This document shows positions 1 to 9,320 of a stretch of 64,000 nt of DNA, one piece after another. The position numbers were made by a program, and so were the translations under genes. The notes beneath the pieces are model-generated. The model did not search any database, had not been told where the DNA came from, and was given only the letters and a program-made list of their open reading frames with translations. How positions within the stretch are numbered: the first letter of the stretch is position 1; each line of letters starts with the position of its first letter. The stretch is from Grimontia celer (GTDB taxonomy: Bacteria > Pseudomonadota > Gammaproteobacteria > Enterobacterales > Vibrionaceae), in NCBI RefSeq assembly GCF_900055185.1, contig NZ_FIZX01000002.1, forward strand, positions 62,001 to 126,000, read 5' to 3'.

Positions 1-1136
1 GCTGGCCCCACAACAATCGCAATTTGAGGGCCATCGACGCGGGGTTTGATATTCGGCATCGGGCGCCAGGTTCTGGTTGCCGGAATCACCACAGCCTCAT
101 TGTTGTAGGTCGTTTGGCCTTCGCCCCCCGATTCCTGTGCTGCCTGAGGCTGGGTACCTATATGGATAACCCTGACACCAAGCCATTCCATGTTGACGTC
201 AGACGCGTCTTCAGGCCCTTCAACCGTCATTTTCAGACCCGGTGAGATGGCGGGAATATTGCTCAGCAAAGAAGCGGACAGACTTTCGCGCCTCAGAGAC
301 TCAAGCCGGAACTGAGTGAAAGGTTTCCCCGAACCGTCGTCTTTAAACCGTCCGGGATAGTCGTAATGTTCATAAGTCGCGCGCTGAAAGCTGAGGTCTG
401 TCCCTGTGTGGCTGTGCACCAACCCATAGTCGGGTTTTTTAAAGCTGTAATCTTTTAGAGTTGCACTGGACGCCCCCATTTCGCTGGAGGGTTTGAAGCT
501 ACGGATATAGGGATATTCAGCCACGCCGCCAATGTTAGGCTCGTAAGTCAGTGGGGTAGAAATAGCAGATAGTACGGAGCTGTCGTCCGCAAACACCAGC
601 GAATGCTTACCGCCTGATTGCTCGAAGAAGTAAAACATTCCCTCTTCGGCTGCCAAGCGTTCGACAAAATCTAAATCCGACTCTCGATACTGCACACAAT
701 ACTCGCGGGTAGCGGGCGTGTGTGTCAGTGAGAACGCGAAATCATCAACGCCCATCTCCTCCAGCAGTGTAGAGATGATTTGAACAGCATCAGCACTTTG
801 GAAGATCCGGCTGTTCTGGCGCAGGCTCAACCGTTTCAGCGCAGGAACCAGCTCCAGAAAGTAGTAAGTTTGCGAATGACCGGTGTCCCCGCGGGTAAAA
901 CGGCTGACGATGCCATGAAATTGCCGGTACAGTACACCGTCTTTCCATACGCAAAGTAAACCATCTTTGTCTACCAGTTGGTCAGGCGAAACGCCTGCTT
1001 CACGGCTTACCAGCTCAACTTTTGCCATGAAGGGCGTCGAAAGCCCCTCCTCAACGGAAAAGCCAAGAACACCAAACAATGAAAGATCCAGACTGCTGGT
1101 CTGAAAAGTGAACTGTAGCCCTGTCGCGTTCGCCAT
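1..1136 (-). CDS. vgrG: Type VI secretion spike protein VgrG (partial, N-terminal part)
   Basis: The reverse strand is open from an ATG at 1136 to the left edge, giving 378 codons of the N-terminal gp27/gp5-like part of VgrG. VgrG forms the trimeric spike on the Hcp tube of the type VI secretion system and carries or recruits effectors. Family-typical stretches are readable, including QYRESDLDFVERLAAEEGMF near residue 155 and a YDYPGRFKDD segment near residue 275. The C-terminal beta-helix and any effector extension lie outside the window. It follows hcp on the same strand with an 86-base gap, the usual order of an auxiliary hcp-vgrG cluster. No other T6SS structural gene is visible here. Identity is secure; effector type cannot be judged. 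Confidence 0.93.
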   Translation of the reverse strand, partial: MANATGLQFTFQTSSLDLSLFGVLGFSVEEGLSTPFMAKVELVSREAGVSPDQLVDKDGLLCVWKDGVLYRQFHGIVSRFTRGDTGHSQTYYFLELVPALKRLSLRQNSRIFQSADAVQIISTLLEEMGVDDFAFSLTHTPATREYCVQYRESDLDFVERLAAEEGMFYFFEQSGGKHSLVFADDSSVLSAISTPLTYEPNIGGVAEYPYIRSFKPSSEMGASSATLKDYSFKKPDYGLVHSHTGTDLSFQRATYEHYDYPGRFKDDGSGKPFTQFRLESLRRESLSASLLSNIPAISPGLKMTVEGPEDASDVNMEWLGVRVIHIGTQPQAAQESGGEGQTTYNNEAVVIPATRTWRPMPNIKPRVDGPQIAIVVGP

Positions 1137-1222
1137 CGTTAAACCATCCCTAGACGCTTGTGCGGTATCTGTTCGATGGATAACGGGTAAGCATCAACTG
1201 AAGTCGACACTTACCCAGTGTT

Positions 1223-1741
1223 TTACCCTTCGATTGGCGCTCTCCAGTCGTCGGCACCTGATGTGCCTGCGACGGTATGTTCCCAATCGATTTTTCGGTA
1301 AGCCACGGACACAGTCACTAGCTGAGTAAACTCTTTTTTCTCTAAGTCCTGACAGTGCGGCATATTGCAGTCAATATCGATAATGGTGCCGTCTGTCAAA
1401 ATGGTCGAGAAAAAGTGTTCCTGCTTACCTTCTACTGACGTCCTGTACCACTTGAGTTCAATTTTCGGCAGCATTTCACCCGATGACAGCGCGTTATACA
1501 TGAGGGGTACCGCTTTGTTCAGCGCCACGGTGAACTTGAATGGTTTGTGGACACGTTGACCTGACGGCTGACCACTTTGTGGGTCGGTGGGAACAGTCAC
1601 GATGTGATCAAATGCCTGTACCAGCATTTCATCTTCATGACCTTCAACATAGATGTTACCGACAGAATCGGCGGTAAATGCACCGGCAGTGATATTGCCT
1701 TGGGTTTGACCTTCAATCGCGATATAGCATGGAGTTGGCAT
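1223..1741 (-). CDS. hcp: Type VI secretion tube protein Hcp
   Basis: This 172-residue protein begins MPTPCYIAIEGQTQG and matches the length and beta-rich pattern of Hcp, whose hexameric rings stack into the secreted tube of the type VI secretion system. The start at 1741 is chosen over an upstream in-frame start at 1804 because it gives the canonical Hcp N-terminus and has an AGAAGGAA ribosome site just upstream. Typical Hcp segments include the GHEDEMLVQAFDH stretch and the C-terminal region ending in APIEG. It is transcribed toward vgrG, so the two probably form one transcript. The promoter should lie in the roughly 200 bases between this gene and the LysR gene ending at 1945. Confidence 0.95.
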   Translation of the reverse strand: MPTPCYIAIEGQTQGNITAGAFTADSVGNIYVEGHEDEMLVQAFDHIVTVPTDPQSGQPSGQRVHKPFKFTVALNKAVPLMYNALSSGEMLPKIELKWYRTSVEGKQEHFFSTILTDGTIIDIDCNMPHCQDLEKKEFTQLVTVSVAYRKIDWEHTVAGTSGADDWRAPIEG

Positions 1742-1944
1742 TGCGTATTCCTTCTGCAGCGAGTGTATGTATCGACCAATACACACAGGCAACACATATG
1801 CCAATTAGGTTTTTTCAGATAAACAGACACTTGAGAATTTCAACCAAATACCCGGGCAAAAAACCGCTCAAACTTTGCGCAATTCTTGCCCGTTGGGTAA
1901 TTTTTGGCCTGAAAGGTGAAACCAGATTAATCCTTAGAAACTGA

Positions 1945-2868
1945 TCAGTACCGTTGCGAAAACCCATTATCCGGTGTCACTGAAAGTTCCATAAATTCAC
2001 AGAATGCAGTGACTGCATCACTACGCTCACGCTTTCGGGACCACACCAAACCCACATCCATCGGTGGTACATGATCAGCGAGTGGACGCACTTCCACCCT
2101 CCTTCCTTCCAGTGACCAAGGGCGATAAACCATGTCTGACAGAATAGTGATGCCGTAATCGTTCGCGACCAGACTGCGCACAGATTCCACGGAAGAGGTG
2201 CGGAAAATGGTATTGGGCTGATAGGGCGTTTGGTTCCAGTAGCGCAGGGCAGTGTTACTTGCCTCATCGACCGTTAGCATAATGTAGGGATATTGAGCCA
2301 CATCGTGAAAGGTCACCATTTTGTTTTCCAGCAGAGGATGACTGGAACTGAGCCACAGTCGACGCTGCGAACTCAACAGGGTTTGGAAGCTGATGTCTTC
2401 CTGGTTAATCAGGTTGGAGGTCAGCATAAAGGCAACATCAAATTCCCCTGATACCACGCCTTCTTCGATATCCCCCCGGGTGGCTTCCACCAGCTTCAGG
2501 TTCACATTGGGATAGCTGCGCTGAAACCGTGTCAGATAGGGCGGTACAAAGTATCCCGCCACCGTGTAGGACATGGCCACAGTAATGGTGCCTTCCACCT
2601 GATTGGCGGAGCGGTGCGAAAGCAACATGGCTTCTTCCAGCTCCTTCACGATGTGCGTAGCATGTTGATAAAACTGGTTCCCTTCATAAGTTAGTAACAT
2701 GCCATGAGGCTGACGCACAAACAGGTTCACATTAAGCATCTCTTCCAACTGTTTGATGGCGGTGGTAATCGCTGACTGGGAAACGTGCATGGCATTGGCC
2801 GCTTGAGAGACCTGCCCGGAGTCCGCCGTCGCGATGAAATAGCGAATCTGTTTCATGGTTGGAAGCAT
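1945..2868 (-). CDS. LysR-family transcriptional regulator
   Basis: A 307-residue LysR-type regulator. The N-terminal winged helix-turn-helix spans about residues 5-63 (MKQIRYFIATADSGQVSQAA, then HVSQSAITTAIKQLE), followed by the effector-binding domain. A ribosome site (AAGGAA) lies about nine bases before the ATG. It is divergent from the ABC-importer/lactam/GABA operon starting at 3168, the usual arrangement for a LysR protein controlling its neighbour. The inferred role is therefore a substrate-responsive activator of that operon. The inducer cannot be read from sequence, but a lactam or GABA is a reasonable guess. It ends about 200 bases from hcp and is unlikely to regulate it. Confidence 0.9.
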   Translation of the reverse strand: MLPTMKQIRYFIATADSGQVSQAANAMHVSQSAITTAIKQLEEMLNVNLFVRQPHGMLLTYEGNQFYQHATHIVKELEEAMLLSHRSANQVEGTITVAMSYTVAGYFVPPYLTRFQRSYPNVNLKLVEATRGDIEEGVVSGEFDVAFMLTSNLINQEDISFQTLLSSQRRLWLSSSHPLLENKMVTFHDVAQYPYIMLTVDEASNTALRYWNQTPYQPNTIFRTSSVESVRSLVANDYGITILSDMVYRPWSLEGRRVEVRPLADHVPPMDVGLVWSRKRERSDAVTAFCEFMELSVTPDNGFSQRY

Positions 2869-3167
2869 GTTCTGTTTTCCTTAAGTCTTGTATCCATTCT
2901 TCTGATATCCAGACCTGTCGACAGGTTTGAAAAACGACATTAAAGCTCCATTTAACCTTTAACTATCAATGAAATAACTCAGTTTCACTAGGTGATATCA
3001 CAGCGCGTTTTGTTATCTTTTTTTCTAATAACACTAGACAAAACTCTATAATTTACATACCAGTGATGCAAATTTAACCTGTTATTAACACATCGAGCAA
3101 TAGTCAAATCCGGCGTTTCTCGCCATGACCATTGCAAACATTGGTTGAAGTAACAGGGAGAAGAAAC
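2869..3167. promoter_or_regulatory. Divergent regulatory region, LysR gene / lactam operon
   Basis: An AT-rich 299-base region between divergent genes. It contains a perfect 10-base palindrome, GTGATATCAC, at 2992-3001. It also has a 6-base inverted repeat, TGTTAT at 3011-3016 and ATAACA at 3028-3033, and a TATAAT hexamer at 3047-3052 suited to a rightward -10 element. No convincing -35 hexamer was found. These are visible motifs only; assigning them as LysR operator and promoter is inference. The operon's first ribosome site (GGGAG) is at about 3156-3160. Confidence 0.4.
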
Positions 3168-4256
3168 ATGAACGGCAAACCTTCTGCTGTCCCATGGTTA
3201 ACCTTGGTCGGTGCAATGGCGCTGGCTCAAAGCAGCGCTGCAAACAGCGAAAGCTGGTACCCGTACACGGTTGATGTCTGGACGACTCCGTTCGACATGA
3301 GCAGTGCCCGCGACGTGATGCAATATCAGCCCGTTGAAAAGGCCAGCAAGGCGTGGGACATCTGCGTTTCCTTCCCGCACCTCAAAGATGCCTATTGGAC
3401 CGCAGTGAACTACGGCGTTGTGGATGAAGCAAAACGCGCCGGCGTCGAAATGCAGTTGGTGGAGGCTGGCGGTTACACCAACCTCAATACTCAGCTTTCA
3501 CAGATTGAAGACTGTGTGGCTTCCGGCGCAGACGCCGTGATAGTGGGCGCCATTTCTTACGATGGTCTCAATAATCTGGTGAAGAATATCGCCCAGTCCG
3601 GTGTGCCGGTTATCGACATCGTCAACGGCATGTCATCGCCAGATATCTCGGCGAAGTCTCTGGTCTCATTTGGCGAGATGGGCGCAAAGATTGGCCAGTA
3701 TCTGGCGGAGCGCCACCAGAACGATAAAGAGAGAGTTAAAGTCGGCTGGTTTCCGGGACCTCCTGGCGCAGGTTGGGTTGAAGCCGGAAACAAGGGTTTT
3801 CAGTCTGCCGTAGGAGGCTCAAACATTGACGTAGTAGAAACCAAATACGGCGATACTGGTAAAGAAGTGCAGCTCAAACTGGTGGAAGACACCCTCGAAG
3901 CGCATCCAGATCTGGATTACATCGTCGGCACAGCAGTGACCGCAGAAGCCGCCACCAGCCTACTCCGTGCCCGTGGTCTCACTGATCAAATCGGCGTCCT
4001 TTCCTACTACTTCACACCCGGCGTTTATCAGGGGATCAAACGTAACCTTATCGTTGCTGCGCCAACAGACTCGGCGGTTATCCAAGGCCGTGTCGCGATT
4101 GATCAAGCTATCCGTATTCTCGAAGGCAAACCCTACACCAAACATGTGGGACCACAGCTTTATGTCATCGATGACAGCAACATCAGCAGCTTTGATCGTA
4201 ACAGCTCCCTCGCGCCAGCGAACTTTAAACCCACGTTTACAGTGAAGCCGCAGTGA
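3168..4256 (+). CDS. TorT-like periplasmic substrate-binding protein of a sugar-type ABC importer
   Basis: A 362-residue exported periplasmic binding protein. The start at 3168 (MNGKPSAVP) is preferred over an upstream start at 3132 because it follows a GGGAG ribosome site and gives a normal signal peptide, cleaved near SSAANS. The mature part resembles TorT of the TMAO system, with SFPHLKDAYW, a VEAGGYTNLNTQ segment and GADAVIVGAIS, and belongs to the type 1 periplasmic-binding (RbsB-like) fold. Here it is followed directly by an RbsA/MglA-type ATPase and a permease, so it most likely delivers a small solute to that importer rather than sensing TMAO. The ATPase start codon overlaps its stop. 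The ligand is unknown; the downstream genes suggest a lactam or related amide. Confidence 0.85.
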   Translation: MNGKPSAVPWLTLVGAMALAQSSAANSESWYPYTVDVWTTPFDMSSARDVMQYQPVEKASKAWDICVSFPHLKDAYWTAVNYGVVDEAKRAGVEMQLVEAGGYTNLNTQLSQIEDCVASGADAVIVGAISYDGLNNLVKNIAQSGVPVIDIVNGMSSPDISAKSLVSFGEMGAKIGQYLAERHQNDKERVKVGWFPGPPGAGWVEAGNKGFQSAVGGSNIDVVETKYGDTGKEVQLKLVEDTLEAHPDLDYIVGTAVTAEAATSLLRARGLTDQIGVLSYYFTPGVYQGIKRNLIVAAPTDSAVIQGRVAIDQAIRILEGKPYTKHVGPQLYVIDDSNISSFDRNSSLAPANFKPTFTVKPQ

Positions 4257-5773
4257 TGGACGCACCGATTCTCAGCCTACACGGGATACACAAACAGTAT
4301 CCCGGTGTAAAAGCGCTCGACGGGGTGGACTTCACCCTTGAGCCCGGCGAAGTTCACGTGTTGTTTGGCGAGAATGGCGCGGGGAAATCAACGCTGATTT
4401 CCATTATCTCCGGCGCCAACCAGCCAACGGCCGGAGAGATGCGCTTTTTCGAAGACACCGTGCGCTTCAAAAGCGTTTACGACGCGAGGCAAAAAGGCAT
4501 CAGTGCGGTGTTTCAGGAGTTTTCTCTGGTCGACACCCTCTCCATTGCCCAAAACCTGTTTCTGGGCGAAGAGCCGTTGACCGGACGTTTTCTCGATAAT
4601 GCCACCCTGCACACCGAAGCGCAGGTCCTGCTCGAAAAAATGGGGTTTGACCTTGATGCACATCTGCCCGTCAGCGAGCTTTCCCGTGCTGAAAAGCAAA
4701 TGGTGGAAATTGCTAAAGCGCTTCGTGGCGAATTGTCGGTACTGATCCTTGATGAGCCGACAGCGTCCCTGACGCATCAGGAAACCGAGCAGTTATTTTC
4801 GCTGATTGATCAGCTCAAAGCACAAGACGTCGGCATCATCTATATCTCTCACCGCATGGGCGAAATCCGCCAGATTGCAGACCGGATTACAGTGCTGCGG
4901 GATGGAAAATACATCGGCACCCGTGAGGTTGATACTGTCGAGGAGCAAGACCTCATCACTATGATGACGGGTAGGGAAATCGACAACGTCTATCCGCACG
5001 TGCCCTTTTTACCCACTGAAACCGTGTTGGACGTGCAATCCCTCACCATCGACAACCGACTTGTCGAAGACCTTTCTTTCCACGTCAGAGCCGGGGAGAT
5101 CGTCGGCTTTGCCGGGTTGGTTGGCTGCGGCAAATCCGAAGCCCTCAGAGCCTGTTTTGGTGCAGAGAAGGTCACTGCCGGTTGCGTGGTGTTCAACGGT
5201 GAAAATGTCACAGGGCTTAGCATCCGCGAGATGCTGGACCGCGGATTTTTCTATAACTCCCGTGACCGCAAAGACGAAGGTTTGGTGCTCAACCGCAGTT
5301 GCCGGGAAAACATCAGTTTGCCCTCTTTGGGTTCTCATCCCCTTTCCCATCGCCACGGCGCGCTGAATCTTGCCCACGAACGCAAGCAAACCCAAAGCCT
5401 TGCAACAAGGCTCAAGCTCTACCCGATGCAAACCGAGCGCGATGTCGGCCAGTTCAGCGGTGGTAATCAACAGAAAGTGCTGTTGGCGAAATGCCTGACC
5501 CGCGATGTCTCGCTGTATGTGTTCGACGAACCCACCGTGGGGGTGGATGTCGGGACACGCGCGGAAATCTATCGCTTTATTGCCGGTTTGTGCGAGCAAG
5601 GGGCAGCAGTCGTCATCATTTCTTCCGATCTGCCCGAGGTCGTGCACCTCTCCCACCGTCTCTACGTGATGCGTGAAGGACAAATCGCCGCCCACCTTCA
5701 GAGAGCAGAGATAACGGAAACCAAGGCGCTCAGCCACTTTTTTGAATCAATGGAGTATGAAAATGAACAGTGA
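4256..5773 (+). CDS. ABC importer ATPase, RbsA/MglA type (two fused nucleotide-binding domains)
   Basis: A 505-residue tandem ATPase. The first domain has Walker A GENGAGKST near residue 40 and signature LSRAEKQMVEIAKAL; the second has a divergent Walker A, GLVGCGKSE, and signature FSGGNQQKVLLAKCL. The second-site variation is normal in this family. The ATG at 4256 overlaps the TGA of the binding-protein gene by one base, indicating translational coupling. It energises uptake through the permease at 5763-6815, whose start overlaps its end. Family membership is certain; the transported compound is inferred only from the operon. Confidence 0.93.
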   Translation: MDAPILSLHGIHKQYPGVKALDGVDFTLEPGEVHVLFGENGAGKSTLISIISGANQPTAGEMRFFEDTVRFKSVYDARQKGISAVFQEFSLVDTLSIAQNLFLGEEPLTGRFLDNATLHTEAQVLLEKMGFDLDAHLPVSELSRAEKQMVEIAKALRGELSVLILDEPTASLTHQETEQLFSLIDQLKAQDVGIIYISHRMGEIRQIADRITVLRDGKYIGTREVDTVEEQDLITMMTGREIDNVYPHVPFLPTETVLDVQSLTIDNRLVEDLSFHVRAGEIVGFAGLVGCGKSEALRACFGAEKVTAGCVVFNGENVTGLSIREMLDRGFFYNSRDRKDEGLVLNRSCRENISLPSLGSHPLSHRHGALNLAHERKQTQSLATRLKLYPMQTERDVGQFSGGNQQKVLLAKCLTRDVSLYVFDEPTVGVDVGTRAEIYRFIAGLCEQGAAVVIISSDLPEVVHLSHRLYVMREGQIAAHLQRAEITETKALSHFFESMEYENEQ

Positions 5774-6815
5774 GCCAGTGAAGGCCAGTTCCCAAGGCGC
5801 CGATCTGGGCGCTTCCAAAGGGCAATTTGCCAACCGGATGACACGGTTATTTGTGAAGGTGGGTGTCCTGCCTATCCTTGTGGTGATCGCCGTCGCTATC
5901 TTTGCATCGGCATCAGAAAACTTCCTGACAGCACGCAACCTGCTGAACCTGCTTCGCCAGTCTTCGTATCTGGTGATGGTCTCCATCGGACAGATGTTTG
6001 TGCTGTTAACCGCAGGGTTTGATCTTTCCGTCGGCACCATTATCGCCCTCTCGTCCGTGGTCGGGGCCACCACCATGGCAGCAACCTATGCCGCTTTCCC
6101 GGAATCTGTGTATCTCGCCATTCTTGTAGGGATGGCTGCAGGTGTTGCCGTTGGCTTGGTCGTCGGATTTATCAATGGCATCGGCGTCGCGCATTTTCAG
6201 GTTTCACCCTTTGTGATGACGCTGGGCATCTCCTCCATTGGTTTTGGTATCGCCCTTTATATGACAGGCGGATCGCCGGTGTATGGCATGCCGATGGAGT
6301 TCGGCAACACCTTTGGCTTTGGCAACATTTTTGGCTTGCCCACACCGATTCTGGTTGCCTTGCTGATGACGATTTTTGCCATGGCCATCGTCAACCGTAC
6401 CCGTCTGGGCCGCTATTTCTATGCAGTTGGTGGAAACATCAATGCCGCCCGTCTCTCAGGGATCAACACCCACAAAACGCTGATTCTGGCGTACCTGCTC
6501 TGCGCGTCCTTCGCAGCCATGGCAGGGATGTTGATCACCGCCCGTCTTGACACCGGCGAGGCCAACATAGGCGCAGCCATGCCCCTCGAGTCCATTGCAG
6601 CCTGCGTCATCGCCGGTGTCAGTCTTCGCGGTGGGATCGGGCGAGTGGAACATGTCGTCTTGGGCGCGGTGTTTATCAGTCTGGTGCAAAACGGCATGAA
6701 CCTGACCCGCGTGGAATCTTACCTGCAAACCGTGGTGATCGGTGCGCTGCTGATTTTTGCCGTCATCGTCGACCAAATTCGTATTCGATTGCGCGCCAAG
6801 CTGGGAGCCCACTGA
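5763..6815 (+). CDS. ABC importer permease, RbsC/MglC type
   Basis: A 350-residue integral membrane protein of the branched/ribose-type permease family, with about eight to ten hydrophobic segments. Readable family stretches include TAGFDLSVGTIIALSSVVGA, the GINTHKTLILAYLL loop and GGIGRVEHVVLGAVF. The ATG at 5763 is chosen because GGAG at about 5752-5755 lies at proper distance; an in-frame ATG at 5757 is possible. It overlaps the ATPase gene by eleven bases. With the TorT-like binding protein and the double ATPase it makes a complete importer of the simplest three-gene type. Confidence 0.93.
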   Translation: MNSEPVKASSQGADLGASKGQFANRMTRLFVKVGVLPILVVIAVAIFASASENFLTARNLLNLLRQSSYLVMVSIGQMFVLLTAGFDLSVGTIIALSSVVGATTMAATYAAFPESVYLAILVGMAAGVAVGLVVGFINGIGVAHFQVSPFVMTLGISSIGFGIALYMTGGSPVYGMPMEFGNTFGFGNIFGLPTPILVALLMTIFAMAIVNRTRLGRYFYAVGGNINAARLSGINTHKTLILAYLLCASFAAMAGMLITARLDTGEANIGAAMPLESIAACVIAGVSLRGGIGRVEHVVLGAVFISLVQNGMNLTRVESYLQTVVIGALLIFAVIVDQIRIRLRAKLGAH

Positions 6816-6855
6816 TATGCGCCTTACCAACACATTTCAAAAGGAAGGTCTCACT

Positions 6856-7611
6856 ATGATCAACATCAACAGCGACATGGGTGAAGGCTTTGGCATCTAC
6901 AAACTCAGTGACGATGAAGCGCTGATGCCTTACATCACTGAAGCCAATGTCGCCTGCGGGTTTCACGCCTCAGACCCCAACCATATGAAACGTACCGTAG
7001 AGCTTGCCAAGCAATACGGCGTGAAAGTCGGGGCGCATTTCTCGCTACCTGATTTGCAGGGGTTTGGACGCCGTAAAATGCATCTCAGCCAAGGCGAGCT
7101 GCACAACATGATTGTGTACCAGATCGGCGCGCTGAAAGGCTTCCTCGATATGCTCGATATGCCGCTGAACCATCTCAAACCGCATGGCGCGCTCTACGGC
7201 ATGGCAGCATCTGATCCTGACATCGCTGAAACGATTGCCCGGATTGCACACCACTATCAGGTGCCAGTGTTTGGGCTGTCAGGCACCTGCCATGAAACCA
7301 TTTACAGTGCACACGGTGCAGGCTTCACCCCCGAGTTTTTTACCGACCTCGACTACGATCAAGATGGGCATCTGGTGATCACCCAAACCCATGACGCCAC
7401 TGATCCTGTCTATGCCGCCAAGCGCGTTCTGAAGGCGGTGGAACACGGCAAGGTCACGGCCAACAACGGTCAAGAGATCCCGGTTGTCGCCCAAACCATC
7501 TGTGTGCATTCAGATACCCCGAATGCGGTGGATATCGCCAAAGCGGTCAATGAGGTGTTACAGCCTCACCTTTCCCGCCAAAGCGATGTCTGCATCGCCG
7601 AAAAAGAATAG
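6856..7611 (+). CDS. pxpA: LamB/YcsF (PxpA) family lactam hydrolase subunit
   Basis: A 251-residue LamB/YcsF-family protein. It starts MININSDMGEGFG, the signature N-terminus of the family, just after an AAGGAAGG ribosome site. A longer reading frame upstream is rejected because it overlaps the permease gene out of frame. Other family motifs are ACGFHASDPN, LPDLQGFGRRKM and KPHGALYG. In E. coli PxpA works with PxpB and PxpC as an ATP-dependent 5-oxoprolinase; the Aspergillus LamB relative is needed for 2-pyrrolidone use. Genes for the B and C partners, a biotin carrier and a biotin carboxylase follow. With gabD and gabT in the same operon, I infer a lactam that yields GABA or a similar amino acid, though 5-oxoproline cannot be excluded. 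Confidence 0.88.
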   Translation: MININSDMGEGFGIYKLSDDEALMPYITEANVACGFHASDPNHMKRTVELAKQYGVKVGAHFSLPDLQGFGRRKMHLSQGELHNMIVYQIGALKGFLDMLDMPLNHLKPHGALYGMAASDPDIAETIARIAHHYQVPVFGLSGTCHETIYSAHGAGFTPEFFTDLDYDQDGHLVITQTHDATDPVYAAKRVLKAVEHGKVTANNGQEIPVVAQTICVHSDTPNAVDIAKAVNEVLQPHLSRQSDVCIAEKE

Positions 7612-7630
7612 ACGTTCGAAGGAGTGAACC

Positions 7631-7870
7631 ATGTCTGACAAAGAAATTATCTGCCCGTTACCTGGCATCTTTTACCGCTCGGCTTCTCCCGATCAGCCCC
7701 GATACAAAGATCCGGGAGATGCTATCGAACCGGGTGACGTGATTGGACTGGTGGAAGTGATGAAATCCTTCCATGAAATTAAAGCGGAAACTTCCGGTGT
7801 GATTGACGACTTTTTGATTGAGAACGAAAGCCCGGTCAACGCAGGACAACCTATTGTCCGTCTGAAGTAA
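7631..7870 (+). CDS. Biotin carboxyl carrier (biotinyl domain) protein
   Basis: A 79-residue protein that is a bare biotinyl domain. The lysine to be biotinylated is in VEVMKSFHE, where the usual EAMK is EVMK; flanking glycine-rich turns complete the hammerhead fold. It lacks the N-terminal linker of the fatty-acid AccB, so it is a dedicated carrier. It follows pxpA behind a strong GGAG ribosome site and precedes a biotin carboxylase gene. Inferred role: carrying carboxyl groups from that carboxylase to the KipI/KipA-like proteins, which are relatives of the carboxyltransferase domain of urea carboxylase. Confidence 0.9.
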   Translation: MSDKEIICPLPGIFYRSASPDQPRYKDPGDAIEPGDVIGLVEVMKSFHEIKAETSGVIDDFLIENESPVNAGQPIVRLK

Positions 7871-7898
7871 GCGCTCTGAATGCACACAAGGAGTCAGT

Positions 7899-9311
7899 AT
7901 GACAATCGAAAAATTGCTCATCGCCAATCGCGGTGAGATAGCCGTGCGCATTATCCGCGCGGCCAAGGAAATGGGGATCCATACCGTGCAGGTATACAGC
8001 GAGGCGGACAAAGAGTCCCTTGCAGTAAAACTGGCTGATGAAGCCATTTGTATCGGTGCCCCGATGGCTAACCAATCTTATCTTTGCGGTGACAAAGTCA
8101 TTAAGGCGGCAGAGCAGTCTGGCGCGGATGCTATTCATCCCGGCTATGGCTTTCTCTCTGAAAATGCCAGCTTCTCAGATGACGTGCGTAAGGCAGGCAT
8201 TATCTTTGTCGGCCCGTCCGGCCAAACCATGACTAAGATGGCTGATAAAGCCCGCGCCCGTGAAACCGCGATGGCAGCCGGTGTACCCGTGGTACCCGGA
8301 AGTGCGCCCTCTGATAACCCGGAAGCGGCGCTTCAACAGGCCAAACTCATCGGTTTTCCAGTGATGATCAAAGCGTCAGCGGGCGGTGGTGGACGCGGCA
8401 TTCGTGTGATTGAAGACGAAAGCGAGTTCCTGACCCAGTACCATCAGGCATCTGCTGAAGCACAGTCGGCGTTTGGTGACGGCACGCTTTATCTCGAAAA
8501 ATTCATTCGCCAATCCCGCCATGTGGAAGTACAAATTCTTGCGGATGGCCTGAATGCGGTGCACCTGTTCGAGCGAGAGTGCTCGCTGCAACGTCGCCGC
8601 CAGAAAGTCTGGGAAGAAGCACCCTGCGCCGTCTTGCCGGATTTGGTGCGAGAAGCTATGTGTCAGTCTGCGGTATCTCTGGCAAAAAGCGTCAACTACA
8701 AAGGCGCGGGCACCATTGAGTTTCTCTACGATGATGAATCTGAGTCTTTCTATTTCATCGAGATGAATACCCGCATTCAGGTCGAGCACCCGATCACCGA
8801 AGCCATCACTGGTGTTGACCTGATTCGGGAGATGATTCAGATCGCGTCGGGTCAGCACCTTTCTCTCAAACAAGAGGACATTCAGCGTCGCGGCCATGCC
8901 ATTGAAATTCGCCTGAATGCGGAAGACCCGTTCAACGGCTTCCTCCCTTTCCCCGGCGTCATCAAATCTTTCACCCCACCGATGGGCAGCGGTGTGCGCT
9001 TTGACGGGCTCATCTACTCCGGCTTCGCCATTCCCCCTTATTACGACTCATTACTCGGCAAGCTGATTGTCTGGGACGAAGACAGGGAAAGCGCGATTCA
9101 CCGCATGGCAAGGGCACTGGACGAACTGTCGATTGAAGGTGTGAAAACCACACAACCGCTGTTTCAAAAGCTGTGTGAAGCGCCTGATGTGATAAACGGC
9201 AATTTCCACACGGCGTGGCTTGAACAATGGCTGGAGACACTCGACGCCCCAAAGCCTGAACAAGGTCAGTCAGACAACAAAAAGGATTGCTCGCTGCCAC
9301 AAGCAAGCTAA
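7899..9311 (+). CDS. Biotin carboxylase (AccC-like) of the lactam operon
   Basis: A 470-residue ATP-grasp biotin carboxylase. Motifs in order are the N-terminal LLIANRGEIAVRIIRAAKEM, the glycine-rich ATP loop GGGGRGIR near residue 165, and the catalytic stretch FIEMNTRIQVEHPITE near residue 287. The C-terminal biotin-carboxylase fold is present. It closely resembles AccC of acetyl-CoA carboxylase. However, its position between a biotin carrier and pxpB/pxpC homologues, away from accB, accD or accA, argues for a dedicated role in this pathway. It would carboxylate the biotin carrier encoded upstream using ATP and bicarbonate. The carboxyl acceptor is an inference, not visible in sequence. Confidence 0.9.
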   Translation: MTIEKLLIANRGEIAVRIIRAAKEMGIHTVQVYSEADKESLAVKLADEAICIGAPMANQSYLCGDKVIKAAEQSGADAIHPGYGFLSENASFSDDVRKAGIIFVGPSGQTMTKMADKARARETAMAAGVPVVPGSAPSDNPEAALQQAKLIGFPVMIKASAGGGGRGIRVIEDESEFLTQYHQASAEAQSAFGDGTLYLEKFIRQSRHVEVQILADGLNAVHLFERECSLQRRRQKVWEEAPCAVLPDLVREAMCQSAVSLAKSVNYKGAGTIEFLYDDESESFYFIEMNTRIQVEHPITEAITGVDLIREMIQIASGQHLSLKQEDIQRRGHAIEIRLNAEDPFNGFLPFPGVIKSFTPPMGSGVRFDGLIYSGFAIPPYYDSLLGKLIVWDEDRESAIHRMARALDELSIEGVKTTQPLFQKLCEAPDVINGNFHTAWLEQWLETLDAPKPEQGQSDNKKDCSLPQAS

Positions 9312-9320
9312 GGAAGGACA

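Noticed and set aside
3168-4256. A true TorT sensor of the TMAO system
   Set aside because: It is 46 kb from torECA and is followed directly by ABC importer genes rather than torS or torR.
7899-9311. accC of fatty-acid synthesis
   Set aside because: It is separated from any acc carboxyltransferase gene and sits inside the lactam operon with its own carrier.
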